Positions 25,949-35,596 are shown, counted from the first letter of the stretch. The stretch: 64,000 nucleotides of DNA from ZC4RG25 sp041687075 (GCA_041687075.1 JAWLCO010000006.1:1-64000); one strand, 5' to 3'. Numbers and translations: made by a program. Notes: a model not told the origin generated them from the sequence alone.

Positions 25949-26398
25949 ATGAATTATCAGGATCGAGGCGCGACCATCAATGGCCTGCGACCGCTCGTGC
26001 GCCGATCGGCCAAGCTCGTCCTCATCGTGGAAGACAACGAGCTCAATATGAAGCTCTTCCACGACCTGCTCGATGCCCACGGCTATGCAACTCTGCAAAC
26101 GCGCCACGGGATGGAGGCGCTCCATCTTGCGCGCAAGCACCGTCCCGACCTGATCATCATGGACATCCAGCTTCCTGAGGTCTCCGGGCTGGAGGTCACC
26201 AAGTGGCTCAAGGACGACGACGAGCTGCGCGACATCCCGATCATAGCCGTCACCGCGTTCGCCATGAAAGGCGACGAGGAGCGAATCCGCGAGGGCGGCT
26301 GCGAGGCCTACATATCCAAGCCCATCTCCGTAAGCGGCTTTATCGACACGATCCGCCGGTTCATAGGAGAATCGCGTCTGCCGAATAGTAGTGCGTAA
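25949..26398 (+). CDS. divK: Single-domain response regulator DivK
   Basis: DivK is a stand-alone receiver that controls the CckA-CtrA pathway through DivJ, PleC and DivL. The receiver runs from KLVLIVEDNELNMKLFHDLL to KPISVSGFIDTIRRF with phosphoacceptor Asp72 (IIMDIQLPE) and Lys in ISKP. The first 20 residues are extra compared with the family; a GTG eight codons before the receiver would give the usual length, so the start is uncertain. It is followed after 10 bases by pleD, the conserved order. Confidence 0.93.
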   Translation: MNYQDRGATINGLRPLVRRSAKLVLIVEDNELNMKLFHDLLDAHGYATLQTRHGMEALHLARKHRPDLIIMDIQLPEVSGLEVTKWLKDDDELRDIPIIAVTAFAMKGDEERIREGGCEAYISKPISVSGFIDTIRRFIGESRLPNSSA

Positions 26399-26408
26399 GG
26401 TTAAGGCA

Positions 26409-27782
26409 ATGACTGCTCGCGTTCTGGTGGTCGACGACATCCCGGCCAACGTCAAGCTGCTCGAGGCGCGGCTGTCGGCGGAGTATTTCGATGTGCTGAC
26501 GGCGTTTTCCGGTCGGGAGGCACTGGATTTCTGCAGCCGCGAGCGCATCGACGTCGTGCTGCTCGATGTCATGATGCCGGGCATGGACGGGTTCGAGGTC
26601 TGCAAGCACCTCAAGTCGGATCCGACGACACAGCACATTCCGGTCGTCATGGTGACGGCTCTCGATCAGCCTTCCGACAAGATCCAGGGTCTCGAGGCGG
26701 GTGCCGATGATTTCCTGACGAAGCCCGTCGATGACATTGCCCTCATCACGCGCGTGCGCAATCTCGGCCGTCTGAAGATGCTCAATGACGAGATCCTCAT
26801 GCGTGCCGAGACGCGGGAGAGGATGGGGCTGGCGCCTGTCGACAGCCTAGCCGACGCCTTCGGCCATGAGCGGGGACGCATTCTGCTCGTCGATGACAGC
26901 CGCCGTTCTGCCCAGCGTATGGTCGACATGCTGGCCAGGGCCGGTCACGAGACGGTCGTCGAAAGCGATCTGCAGGCGGCCCTCATCGTTGCGGCGGAAC
27001 GGAAGCTCGATCTGCTGATCGTCAGCCTCAGCCTTGCCAATGCGGACGGCCTCAGGCTGTGCAGCCAGGTGCGCTCGCTCGACAGGACGCGGCACCTGCC
27101 GATCATCATGGTGGTCGATCCGTCGGATGAGAGCAGGCTGCTGCGCGGGTTGGATCTCGGCGCCAACGACTACCTCATCCGGCCGATCGACAGGAACGAG
27201 ATGCTGGCGCGCGTCAGGACTCAGATCCGGCGCAAGCGTCACTCGGAGCACTTGCGGACGCGGTTGGCCGAAAGCGTCGAGCTGTCGATCAAGGATGCGC
27301 TGACGGGGTTGTTCAACCGGCGCTACATGGAGAGCCACCTCAAGGCGCTCGTCGATCAGTCCACCGCCACGGGGCGGCCGCTGTCGATCCTGGTCGCCGA
27401 CATCGACCTCTTCAAGCGCATCAACGACACGCACGGGCACGCATCGGGCGATGCGGTGCTGAAGGAGTTCGCGGCCCGCTTCCGCCGGAACACGCGTGGC
27501 GTCGATCTCGTCTGCCGGCTGGGCGGCGAGGAGTTCGTCGTGGTGATGCCGAACACCGATATCCGGTGGGCGTCTCAGATCGGGGAAAGACTGAGAGCCT
27601 GCATTGCTGCCGAGCCCTTCCGGCTGGATTCCGGCCATAGTCTCGCAATCACGGCCAGCGTCGGCGTGGCGTCCGTCGAAAGTGCAGATGACACCCCTGC
27701 AACACTGTTCAGACGCGCCGATAGCGCGCTCTACATGGCAAAGCGTGCAGGACGCAACCGGGTTGTCGTCGAGGCGGCTTGA
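26409..27782 (+). CDS. pleD: Diguanylate cyclase response regulator PleD
   Basis: 457 residues in the PleD architecture: REC1 with phosphoacceptor Asp53 (LLDVMMPGMDG), a second receiver from about 155 whose Asp is replaced by Ser206, and a GGDEF domain with GGEEF at 372-376. RGVD at 363-366 is an intact allosteric RxxD inhibition site. Phosphorylated dimers make cyclic di-GMP and drive polar and motile-to-sessile development. AAGG lies just before the ATG at 26409. It forms an operon with divK. Confidence 0.96.
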   Translation: MTARVLVVDDIPANVKLLEARLSAEYFDVLTAFSGREALDFCSRERIDVVLLDVMMPGMDGFEVCKHLKSDPTTQHIPVVMVTALDQPSDKIQGLEAGADDFLTKPVDDIALITRVRNLGRLKMLNDEILMRAETRERMGLAPVDSLADAFGHERGRILLVDDSRRSAQRMVDMLARAGHETVVESDLQAALIVAAERKLDLLIVSLSLANADGLRLCSQVRSLDRTRHLPIIMVVDPSDESRLLRGLDLGANDYLIRPIDRNEMLARVRTQIRRKRHSEHLRTRLAESVELSIKDALTGLFNRRYMESHLKALVDQSTATGRPLSILVADIDLFKRINDTHGHASGDAVLKEFAARFRRNTRGVDLVCRLGGEEFVVVMPNTDIRWASQIGERLRACIAAEPFRLDSGHSLAITASVGVASVESADDTPATLFRRADSALYMAKRAGRNRVVVEAA

Positions 27783-28410
27783 TCCAAAAGCGCAGTGAAA
27801 TGAACAACTTGCGTGTGCTGTTTGACTGCCCGCAAGTCGCGAGATCGCCGGCTAGCTCGCTCTAAGGTTGTAGGCGAACTTTCACTCGTTCATGCAGCGT
27901 GTTGACGATGCTGGCGAATCACAATTCGTGCGGCTTGCAAAGCAATTGGCGATCTGTCAAGATTGCACTTGGGACAATCTACCACGGTTAAACTCGGGCG
28001 GTTTGGATCTCGCGAACGCAAGCAACCAGAGGTCCCCGACGAGTTCGGTAATGTCCGCTGCGTCTCAGGTCCGCCGCATCTCCTGAACGCACGGACATGG
28101 GTCGGCCTGCAGCTGGAGTTGGCCTCCTCGTTTGGCTGCAAATGGTCGATCTCACCAAGCGGGGAGCCAACGCCCTCTTTGGCAATCCGCTTGGTTATCA
28201 GGTCAGGGACTGCGACGTACTCGGACTTCTACCCCGCTGCCGAGAATCGTTGCGGGCCCTGACCGAGGCCCTTCTTCTCTTGGGAAAAGGCGAAAGACAG
28301 TCAACTCCGGTTGCCGCATAGGCCCGGAGCACCGCAATCAACTCACTGGTCGATGAGCCTGCCTCGCTTGGCCCAAAGCGCCGATCAACGCAGGGCCGGT
28401 GAAAGCCAGC
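27783..28410. other. Gene-free region, composition unlike its surroundings
   Basis: No supported gene in 628 bases. Short frames on both strands show no family signature, and the sequence looks visibly less GC-rich than neighbouring genes. No strong hairpin was found after pleD. It may be a decayed gene or an insertion remnant. Confidence 0.4.
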
Positions 28411-28578
28411 CTACTTGATCTTGGCTTCCTTGAACTCGACGTGCTTGCGCGCGACGGGATCGTACTTCTTGAAGCTCAGCTTCTCGGTGCTGGTACGCGG
28501 GTTCTTCTTCGTGACATAGAAGTAACCGGTGCCGGCCGTCGAAAGCAGCTTGATCTTCTGCGTGATTGGCTTCGCCAT
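28411..28578 (-). CDS. rpmG: 50S ribosomal protein L33
   Basis: A 55-residue basic protein beginning MAKPITQKIKLLSTAGTG and containing YVTKKNPR and LSFKKYDPVARKHVEF, a full match to bacterial L33. The zinc-binding cysteine pairs of C+ forms are absent, so this is the zinc-independent variant. AGGA lies five bases before the ATG. The position near pleD and the NUDIX gene is conserved in related genomes. Confidence 0.95.
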   Translation of the reverse strand: MAKPITQKIKLLSTAGTGYFYVTKKNPRTSTEKLSFKKYDPVARKHVEFKEAKIK

Positions 28579-28602
28579 GACGTCCTGCAGACCTTGAGCG
28601 CA

Positions 28603-29406
28603 TCATGCGCGTTCATTGAAATTCGGGCGCACCATACCTTGGCCGCTCCCGGTGTCAAGTTGTACTGATGCATCGGCCACGGTCAGAAGCTCCCGGCGGA
28701 ATGTCCCGTTCTTATGGTGGTAATAGGGCACCGGGGCCTCGGCCGACCCGTTCTCAGCATCCCGCAGGAAGTCCGTCAGGTCCTCCAGGATGACGCGTGT
28801 AATGGCCGGAATATCGAGGCTCCGCGCCTCCTCGATGGTGAGCCAGTGCAACCCGGACAGCTCCCCGTCGTCGGAGGTGTCGACCTCGTGACTGATCTCG
28901 TCGGCCGAGATGCAGAAGAAGCGGGTGTCATAGCGCCGGGGCCGGCCCGGGGGCGTAATGGCGCGCGCGAAAAGCCTGAGCGAGCTCAGCTTGGGCAGGT
29001 AGCCGCAGGCGAAGAAATCGTTCCAGCTCTCCACCGCGCAGGTCTGGGTGGAGGTCGCGGGCGCGCCGATGACGACCCCTGCCTCTTCGAAGGTCTCACG
29101 GACGGCGGCCATGCCGAGCGCACGCGCTCTCCCGGGGCTCGGGTGTCCCTTCATGTCGAGCAATAATTTGCTGACCTCGATCGCCAGCAGCTCATCCGCA
29201 CTTTGAATGGTGCGGTCGCTCTCGTCGACGCGCCCGCCCGGGAAAACGTACTTGCCCGGCATGAACACCTGATCGAGTCGCCTGCGCCCCATCAGCACGC
29301 GCGGCGTACCCATCACCCGGTCGATGATGACGAGCGTGGCGGCATCGCGCGGCCGCATGGATTTTGCTGGATCGCTCCCGGCGGGTGGCGTGCTGGTGCT
29401 GGTCAT
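28603..29406 (-). CDS. NUDIX hydrolase
   Basis: 267 residues. VFPGGRVDESD starts the Nudix fold and AAVRETFEEAGVVIG is the catalytic helix with the Mg-binding REXXEE set; an insertion of some 40 residues separates them, as in the NUDT19/NudL-like branch that acts on coenzyme A or similar pyrophosphates. Specificity is not clear from sequence. It ends 25 bp before rpmG starts, on the same strand. Confidence 0.85.
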   Translation of the reverse strand: MTSTSTPPAGSDPAKSMRPRDAATLVIIDRVMGTPRVLMGRRRLDQVFMPGKYVFPGGRVDESDRTIQSADELLAIEVSKLLLDMKGHPSPGRARALGMAAVRETFEEAGVVIGAPATSTQTCAVESWNDFFACGYLPKLSSLRLFARAITPPGRPRRYDTRFFCISADEISHEVDTSDDGELSGLHWLTIEEARSLDIPAITRVILEDLTDFLRDAENGSAEAPVPYYHHKNGTFRRELLTVADASVQLDTGSGQGMVRPNFNERA

Positions 29407-29444
29407 CGAACCTGGAGGGCTGGGTCGCGTAAGGAAGTTGGGGG

Positions 29445-29876
29445 TCAGGTATGGTGGGGCGAGTGCGCCGGATCGTGCTCGCCCTCGTCCGGATCAGGAT
29501 GCATGCCGAAGCCGTGCATCTCGTTCGCCCACTGCAGCCCGACGATCGATCCCTTGATGCTCGGCAGGAGAATGAGCGATAGCACCACCGTCAGCGGCAG
29601 CCACAGCGCCATATGCAGCCATTGCGGCGGGGACGCGGCCTGCTCCAGCACCAGGACGCCTGCCACGATCAGATGCCCGACTATGGTGATTGTGAGATAA
29701 GGCGGTGCATCGTCGGCACGGTGGTGGTGCAGCGCCTCCTGGCAGGAAGGGCAGGTATCCGCAACCTTCAGGTAGGCGCGGAAAAGGCGGCCATTGCCGC
29801 AGGCCGGGCACTTATGCCGCGCGCCGCGCAGCAGGGCGTCGTACAGGTTGCGATGTCGCTGAACGGAAACTGCCAT
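29445..29876 (-). CDS. DUF983 membrane protein
   Basis: A 143-residue protein with two CxxC pairs near the N-terminus (CPACGNGRLF and CPSCQEAL), which likely bind zinc, followed by two membrane helices. This is the DUF983 pattern; function is unknown, though some members lie near cytochrome oxidase assembly genes. The start at 29876 matches family length; in-frame starts at 29906 and 29909 would add about ten residues. The His/Asp-rich tail is HDPAHSPHHT. Confidence 0.85.
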   Translation of the reverse strand: MAVSVQRHRNLYDALLRGARHKCPACGNGRLFRAYLKVADTCPSCQEALHHHRADDAPPYLTITIVGHLIVAGVLVLEQAASPPQWLHMALWLPLTVVLSLILLPSIKGSIVGLQWANEMHGFGMHPDPDEGEHDPAHSPHHT

Positions 29877-29975
29877 GATTTGCCGGTGTCCTTGGCCGCG
29901 AGGCATCACGCGGGCTTGCTTACATGCATAGGTGACCGCAAAACCCCCACCGTCAACCCCTCGAAATGCCGCGTC

Positions 29976-32258
29976 TTATCCAGCGCGCCGCCTGCCGCGC
30001 ACGGTGCGCCGTCCGCGCCAGCCCTTGGCGAGGGAAACATGGCCGCGCTTGCCTCTCGAGAGCATTTCGAAGCGCAGGGCGCCGGCTGTCGGGATCGCCT
30101 CGACCAGGCGAACCCGAACGTCGTCGCCAAGGCGGTAGGCTTCGCCGCTGCGGCTGCCGACCAGCGCGTGCTGCTCCTCGACGTGATGATAAAAGTCTCC
30201 GGTCATGGAGGAGGCGGGGACGAATCCATCCGCACCGGTCTCCTTCAGCCGGACGAACAGGCCGGATCGGGTCACGCCGGAGACGCGGGCCTCGAACTCG
30301 GCGCCGACCCGGTCGGCGAGGTGGGCTGCGATCAGCCGGTCGATCGTCTCGCGTTCCGCTGCCATGGCGCGGCGCTCGGTCTCCGAGATCGACTTTGCGA
30401 CTTCGTCGAGCCGCTCTGCCTCCTCATCCGTCAGGCCATCGGGGCCAAGGCGCAGCGCTCGCACCAGAGCGCGATGCACCATGAGATCCGCATATCGCCG
30501 GATGGGAGAGGTGAAGTGCGCATACCGGCGCAGATTGAGGCCGAAATGGCCGATGTTCTCGATGGTGTACTCGGCCTGCGCCTGAGCGCGCAGCACGACC
30601 TCGTTGACAAGATCGGCCGTCGGCAAGGACTTCGCCTGCGCCAGCACCCGGTTGAAGTGAGCGGGCTTGAGCTCTCCCGGCGGCAGACGGAGTTGCAGTG
30701 TGTCGAGAAAATTGCGAAGCGCCGACAGCTTCTCTTTCGAGGGCTGGGCATGGGTGCGATAGACGAGCGCCGTCCGCCGTTGCTCCAGCGTCTCTGCTGC
30801 CGCGACGTTCGCCTGGATCATGAATTCCTCGATGAGGCGATGTGCCTCCAGCCGCTCCGGCACCATCACGCGCTCCACGCGGCCGTCCTTGCCGAGGATG
30901 ATCTTCCGTTCGGGCAAATCGAGGTCCAGCGGCTCGCGACGCGCGCGTGCTGCTGCCAAGGCCTGGTAGGCCGCCCATAGCGGCTCCAGCGCCGGGCCCA
31001 TCAGCGGAAGGCACTTGCTCGAGGGTCGGCCGTCGAACGCGGCCTGCGCTTCCTCGTAACTGAGCTTGGCGGCCGAGCGCATGATGGCGCGAATGAAGGT
31101 ATGCCGGCGCTTCTCCCCGCGCTTGTCGAACACCATGCGGACAGCGAGACACGGGCGCTCCTCGTGCTCCCGCAACGAGCAGAGGTCGTTGGAAATGCGC
31201 TCGGGCAGCATCGGCACGACGCGATCGGGGAAATAGACCGAGTTGCCCCGGATCTGGGCCTCCCGGTCGAGCCTCGTGCCCGGCCGGACGTAATGGGCCA
31301 CGTCGGCGATCGCGACGGTGACAATGAAGCCGTCACGGTTCTTCGGGTCGGGATCGGGCTCTGCGTGGACGGCGTCGTCGTGGTCGCGCGCGTCCTTCGG
31401 GTCGATGGTAACGAGCGGTACGTCCCGGAGGTCGGCCCGGCCCTCGGTCCGCAGCGGCTCCAGCCGGTCGAGCTCGGCGAGCACGCCTTCCGGAAAGTCG
31501 TCGGGAATGCCGTGGGCGTGGACCGCGATCAGGCTGATGCGGCGCTGGTCCTGTGGATTGCCGAGAGATTCCAGCACGCGCGCCTGTGGAACACCATAGC
31601 GGTGAGTGCGGGGCAGGTCGAAGCGGACGAGATCGCCGTCCTTCGCCTCGCCTTCATCGCCCGCCGCCACAGGCCAGTCCCTGAGCTGTTTCCGGTCAAT
31701 GGGCGCGATCAGGCCGCCGCCGCGCTTCTCGTTGGCGCGATAGATGCCGAGCAGGCGACGCTTCTCGCGCGGCAGCTTCTTGATGGGCTCGCCTTCGAAC
31801 TGAAATCCCTCGACGTCAGCTCCCTCGAGCTGCCGGACGCGCGTGAGAATGCGGTCGCCGATGCCGAGCGCACCGTCGCCCGTCTCCGGGAAGCGGCGGC
31901 TCTTGACGAGCAGCACCTTTGGGCGGGGCCCCTCGGCACGGTCCCAGACGACGGGCTCAGCAACCAGATCGCCGTCATCGTCACGCGCAATGACTTCCAG
32001 CACCGAGACGGGCGGAATGGCTCCCTTCGCGCGCACCTCTTTGCGGCGACCGGCGATCGCGCCCTCGTGGCTCAGCTCCGAAAGCAGGCGCTTCAGCTCG
32101 ATTCGATCGCTGCCTTTGACGCCGAAGGCGCGGGCGATCTCGCGCTTGCCGACCTTCTCCTGCGCGCCTTTGATGAAGGTCAGGATCTCGTCTTTGGTCG
32201 GGAGCCCGCGCGCGGTTTTTGATTTCGCTTCCGCCTGTGCTGCGCGCTTGCGGGCCAC
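29976..32258 (-). CDS. rnr: Ribonuclease R
   Basis: About 760 residues with the RNB exonuclease core (RDHDDAVHAEPDP with metal-binding Asps, RPGTRLDREAQIRG, MIQANVAAAE-type segments) and a C-terminal S1 domain with a basic tail rich in Arg/Gly. RNase R degrades structured RNA 3' to 5'. I chose the GTG at 32258, which has AAGGA upstream and gives a Lys/Arg-rich family-like N-terminus. The longest frame begins at a GTG at 32300, which lies by an octamer repeat. It is downstream of topA on the same strand. Confidence 0.93.
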   Translation of the reverse strand: MARKRAAQAEAKSKTARGLPTKDEILTFIKGAQEKVGKREIARAFGVKGSDRIELKRLLSELSHEGAIAGRRKEVRAKGAIPPVSVLEVIARDDDGDLVAEPVVWDRAEGPRPKVLLVKSRRFPETGDGALGIGDRILTRVRQLEGADVEGFQFEGEPIKKLPREKRRLLGIYRANEKRGGGLIAPIDRKQLRDWPVAAGDEGEAKDGDLVRFDLPRTHRYGVPQARVLESLGNPQDQRRISLIAVHAHGIPDDFPEGVLAELDRLEPLRTEGRADLRDVPLVTIDPKDARDHDDAVHAEPDPDPKNRDGFIVTVAIADVAHYVRPGTRLDREAQIRGNSVYFPDRVVPMLPERISNDLCSLREHEERPCLAVRMVFDKRGEKRRHTFIRAIMRSAAKLSYEEAQAAFDGRPSSKCLPLMGPALEPLWAAYQALAAARARREPLDLDLPERKIILGKDGRVERVMVPERLEAHRLIEEFMIQANVAAAETLEQRRTALVYRTHAQPSKEKLSALRNFLDTLQLRLPPGELKPAHFNRVLAQAKSLPTADLVNEVVLRAQAQAEYTIENIGHFGLNLRRYAHFTSPIRRYADLMVHRALVRALRLGPDGLTDEEAERLDEVAKSISETERRAMAAERETIDRLIAAHLADRVGAEFEARVSGVTRSGLFVRLKETGADGFVPASSMTGDFYHHVEEQHALVGSRSGEAYRLGDDVRVRLVEAIPTAGALRFEMLSRGKRGHVSLAKGWRGRRTVRGRRRAG

Positions 32259-32287
32259 GGTGTCAAATCCTTCATGTGCCTTGAGGT

Positions 32288-32343
32288 GGTGAGACCGCAC
32301 CCGGCTTCACCATCTCACGACCTGGCGACTTCACGATTTCACG
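32288..32343. repeat. Octamer array, copy 2
   Basis: Five 8-mers in phase at 32304-32343 (GCTTCACC, ATCTCACG, ACCTGGCG, ACTTCACG, ATTTCACG) with an inverted unit GGTGAGAC at 32288-32295. The layout equals copy 1 at 14354-14418 but units are more diverged. It sits 14 bases after the topA stop and just before rnr. Confidence 0.75.
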
Positions 32344-32357
32344 TTCCACGAGGCCCT

Positions 32358-35081
32358 TCACTCCGCCGCCGGCTCCGGCACCCGGGACTTGCCGGCGCGT
32401 GGCTTGACCGCTTTCTTTGCTGGCGCCTTCTTGGCCGCGGCCGAGGTCTTCTTGCCGGGGGCCTTTTCCGAAACGGCTTTCGCGGCGGCGGCTTTCTTCG
32501 CCGGAGCCTTCGCCCTGCCACGTTTGGTGCCGTTGCTGGCCGCCCGAGCCTCCAGCAACTGGATCGCCTCCTCGAGCGTCACCTCGGCCGGCTCCTTGCC
32601 CTTGGGCAGCGTGGCATTGACGGAGCCGTGCTTGACGTAAGGTCCGTAGCGTCCGGACAGCACCTCCACCTTGCCGCCTTGAGGATGCTCGCCGAGATCC
32701 TTGAGAACCTGCGCCTTCGGCCGCTGCCACTTGCCCTTGCCGCCGGCCGCCTTCTCGGCAAGCAAAGTCACCGCGCGGTTGATGCCGATCGTGAACACGT
32801 CTTCGAGACTTTCGAGGTTGGCGTAGGTTCCTTCGTGGAGCACGAAGGGCCCATAACGGCCAATCCCTGCTGTGATCGGCTTGCCCGTCTCCGGGTGCAG
32901 GCCGACCTCGCGCGGCAGAGCCAGGAGCTGCAACGCGCGCTCCAGGTCGATCGTGGCCGCGTCCATGCCGCGCGGAATGGAGGCACGCTTCGGCTTCTCG
33001 CCATCCTCCGCCTCGCCGAGCTGGACGTACGGACCGAAGCGACCCGTGCGCAGGGTCACAGGCAGGCCAGTATCGGGGTCGTAGCCCAGCAGCTTGCCTT
33101 CCGGCGGCGTCGTCTCCACCTCGCCCTGGGGCTCGGTGAACTGGCGGGTGTAGCGGCACTCCGGGTAGTTCGAGCAGCCGATGAAGGCACCGAAGCGCCC
33201 GACCTTGAGGCTCAGCCGGCCGGAGCCGCAGACAGGGCAGGTACGCGGATCACCACCGTCGGCGCGCGGCGGGAAGATGTGGGGCCCGAGGATCTCGTTC
33301 AGCGCCTCCAGCACCTCGCTGACGCGGAGGTCCTTGATACCGTCGACGGCGCCGGTGAAGTCGCGCCAGAAGTCGCGCAGCACATCCTTCCACTGCAACT
33401 TGCCGTCGGAGATGAGGTCCAGCTTCTCCTCGAGGTCCGCGGTGAAATCGAACTCCACGTAGCGGCGGAAGAAGCTCTCCAGGAAAGCGATGACCAGCCG
33501 GCCCTTGTCCTCCGGAATCATGCGCTTCTTCTCGAGCCGCACATAGCCGCGCTCCCGCAGCACGGCGAGGGTCGTGGCGTATGTCGAGGGGCGGCCGATC
33601 CCGAGCTCCTCCATGCGCTTGACGAGGGTGGCCTCGGTGTAGCGCGGGGGCGGCTCGGTGAAATGCTGGCTGGCAGTGACGGCCCTGTCCTTCAGTGCAT
33701 CGCCGCGCTCGAGCGGTGGCAGGCGTCGGCTGTCGTCCTCATCCTCCAGGTCCACCTGGTCTTTGGACGCGACGCGGTCGTCGCGGCCTTCCGAGTAGAG
33801 CCGCATGAAGCCGTCGAACACGACGACGGAACCGGTGGCGCGCAGGCCGTACGCCTTGCCATCCTTGCCGTTGACGCCGATCTCGACCGTCGTCTGCTCG
33901 AGCTCGGCTGGCGCCATCTGGCTCGCGATCGTCCGGCACCAGATGAGCTCGTAGAGAGCGGCCTGGTCCTTCTCCAGATAGCGGGCGACATCGCGGGGGC
34001 GGCGGCTCGGGTCCGTCGGCCGGATCGCCTCGTGCGCCTCCTGGGCGTTCTTGGCCTTGCTCTTGTACTCCCGCGCGAACGGCGTGTAGCGCTGCCCGTA
34101 CTCGCCAGCGATCACGCGGCGGATTTCGGAGACCGCCTCCGGCACGATCTGTACGCCGTCGGTACGCATGTAGGTGATGAGACCCACCGTCTCGCCGCCA
34201 AGATCGATGCCCTCGTAAAGGCGCTGCGCCACCTGCATGGTCTGCTTGGCCGAAAAGCCGAGCTTGCGAGAGGCTTCCTGCTGCAGTGTGGATGTCGTGA
34301 ACGGAGCGGCGGGATTGCGCCGGACGGCCTTCTTCTCGACCGATGAGACCGTGAACCGGCCGCCCTCGATGGCTGCCTTGATGGCATTGGCGCTCGCCGA
34401 GTCCTTGATGTCGAGCTTCTTGAGGGACCGCCCGTCGATGGCAACGAGGCGCGAGCGCACGTCCTCGCCTTTGGTCGTGGCGAGCAACGCCTCGATGGTC
34501 CAGTATTCCTCGGACTTGAACGCCTCGATCTCGGCCTCGCGGTCGCAGACGAGGCGCAGCGCCACAGACTGCACGCGGCCTGCCGAGCGAGCGCCCGGCA
34601 GTTTGCGCCACAGCACCGGCGACAGCGTGAAACCGACGAGGTAATCGAGCGCGCGGCGGGCGAGGTAGGCCTCCACCAGCGGGGCATCGATGGCCCTCGG
34701 GTGCTTCATCGCGGTGAGCACCGCGTCCTTCGTGACGGCATTGAAGGTGACACGCTCGACCGGCACGCCCTTCCTCAGCGCCCGCCTCTGATCGAGCAAC
34801 TGCAGGATGTGCCAGGAGATCGCCTCGCCCTCGCGGTCAGGGTCGGTGGCCAGAATGACCTTATCGGCCTTCTTCACCGCGTCAGCGATCTCCCGCATCA
34901 CCTTGGCGGCCCTGGAATCGACATCCCAGTGCATCGCGAAGTCGTGGTCGGGCTCCACCGAGCCATCCTTCGAGGGCAGATCGCGGACGTGTCCGTAGGA
35001 CGGGATCACCTTGTATCCCGAGCCCAGGTACTTGTTGATCGTCTTGGCCTTCGCAGCCGATTCCACGATGACGATGTTCAT
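32358..35081 (-). CDS. topA: DNA topoisomerase I
   Basis: 907 residues from the ATG at 35081, where the TOPRIM domain starts at once (MNIVIVESAAKAKTINKYLG). ATDPDREGEAISWH holds the metal-binding acidic residues, and Tyr in GLITYMRTDGVQ is the catalytic nucleophile. C-terminal zinc fingers (CPVCGSGRLSLKVG then CSNYPEC) are followed by repeated topo C-terminal modules and a Lys/Ala-rich tail of about 60 residues. It relaxes negative supercoils. The reading frame extends 44 codons upstream without family similarity and was not used. Confidence 0.96.
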   Translation of the reverse strand: MNIVIVESAAKAKTINKYLGSGYKVIPSYGHVRDLPSKDGSVEPDHDFAMHWDVDSRAAKVMREIADAVKKADKVILATDPDREGEAISWHILQLLDQRRALRKGVPVERVTFNAVTKDAVLTAMKHPRAIDAPLVEAYLARRALDYLVGFTLSPVLWRKLPGARSAGRVQSVALRLVCDREAEIEAFKSEEYWTIEALLATTKGEDVRSRLVAIDGRSLKKLDIKDSASANAIKAAIEGGRFTVSSVEKKAVRRNPAAPFTTSTLQQEASRKLGFSAKQTMQVAQRLYEGIDLGGETVGLITYMRTDGVQIVPEAVSEIRRVIAGEYGQRYTPFAREYKSKAKNAQEAHEAIRPTDPSRRPRDVARYLEKDQAALYELIWCRTIASQMAPAELEQTTVEIGVNGKDGKAYGLRATGSVVVFDGFMRLYSEGRDDRVASKDQVDLEDEDDSRRLPPLERGDALKDRAVTASQHFTEPPPRYTEATLVKRMEELGIGRPSTYATTLAVLRERGYVRLEKKRMIPEDKGRLVIAFLESFFRRYVEFDFTADLEEKLDLISDGKLQWKDVLRDFWRDFTGAVDGIKDLRVSEVLEALNEILGPHIFPPRADGGDPRTCPVCGSGRLSLKVGRFGAFIGCSNYPECRYTRQFTEPQGEVETTPPEGKLLGYDPDTGLPVTLRTGRFGPYVQLGEAEDGEKPKRASIPRGMDAATIDLERALQLLALPREVGLHPETGKPITAGIGRYGPFVLHEGTYANLESLEDVFTIGINRAVTLLAEKAAGGKGKWQRPKAQVLKDLGEHPQGGKVEVLSGRYGPYVKHGSVNATLPKGKEPAEVTLEEAIQLLEARAASNGTKRGRAKAPAKKAAAAKAVSEKAPGKKTSAAAKKAPAKKAVKPRAGKSRVPEPAAE

Positions 35082-35235
35082 GTGCTTTCCGGGGTCCCCC
35101 AGCTGCGGCTCTTCCCTTACCGTCGCCCGCAGCAGGCACTTGCGCGGGGCCGCGCCAGATCCGTCGTTAACATTCAGGTCGGGGAAGATGGGTGATGGCC
35201 GTGGCGAAGTCAAATGAGGTCAATGTGCAAAAAAT

Positions 35236-35260
35236 GCATATTGTCTTCGAGACAAGCATA
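35236..35260. promoter_or_regulatory. AT-rich palindrome upstream of a small regulator-like gene
   Basis: TTGTCT-TCG-AGACAA (35241-35255) is a perfect inverted repeat flanked on both sides by GCATA (35236-35240 and 35256-35260). It lies in the AT-rich divergent gap between topA and the 88-residue gene and is a candidate operator. Confidence 0.4.
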
Positions 35261-35329
35261 TTCTAGAAAGCACGCGGGCTGTAGGTGTAGCAGGTGGCAG
35301 CCTGACGGTCGAATGTTTGGGGGCATGCC

Positions 35330-35596
35330 ATGGAAGAGGCTCGGAGAGGAGACCGCACGCTGGCGCTTGTTCACGCAAGCCAGGAGCAAGATGGGTCCAT
35401 GCCGGCAGAAGGCCCGGCGGCAAACGCAACGCGGGAGCACTTCGAGTACCTGGCGGACATGATCCGGCAGATGCAGGTTCTGGCCTGGCAGACGGGCTGC
35501 TCCCGGCTGGCGGAGCTCCTGGAGCTGGCGCATCGCGAGGCAGATCAGCAGCGGCGGGCCCGCCCGAGGCGCCTGAGCTGGCTCGAGCCGGCATGA
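35330..35596 (+). CDS. Small helical protein, unknown function
   Basis: An 88-residue soluble protein. The conserved-looking part is HFEYLADMIRQMQVLAWQTG (about residues 37-56) followed by LAELLELAHREA, a short two-helix layout similar to small alphaproteobacterial hypothetical proteins. GGGGG precedes the ATG at 35330; an in-frame ATG at 35399 with AGGAG upstream would start just before the conserved part. It is the only plus-strand gene in this stretch and may be controlled by the palindrome upstream. Confidence 0.65.
   Translation: MEEARRGDRTLALVHASQEQDGSMPAEGPAANATREHFEYLADMIRQMQVLAWQTGCSRLAELLELAHREADQQRRARPRRLSWLEPA

Noticed and set aside
27890..28321. Small open frames in the pleD-rpmG gap (for example 27963-28262 and 28097-28321)
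   Set aside because: No Shine-Dalgarno, no recognisable domain, and overlapping frames on both strands are equally open.
32274..34346. A 690-codon open frame on the plus strand
   Set aside because: It is antisense to topA, which has clear catalytic motifs; the plus-strand translation is low-complexity without domains.
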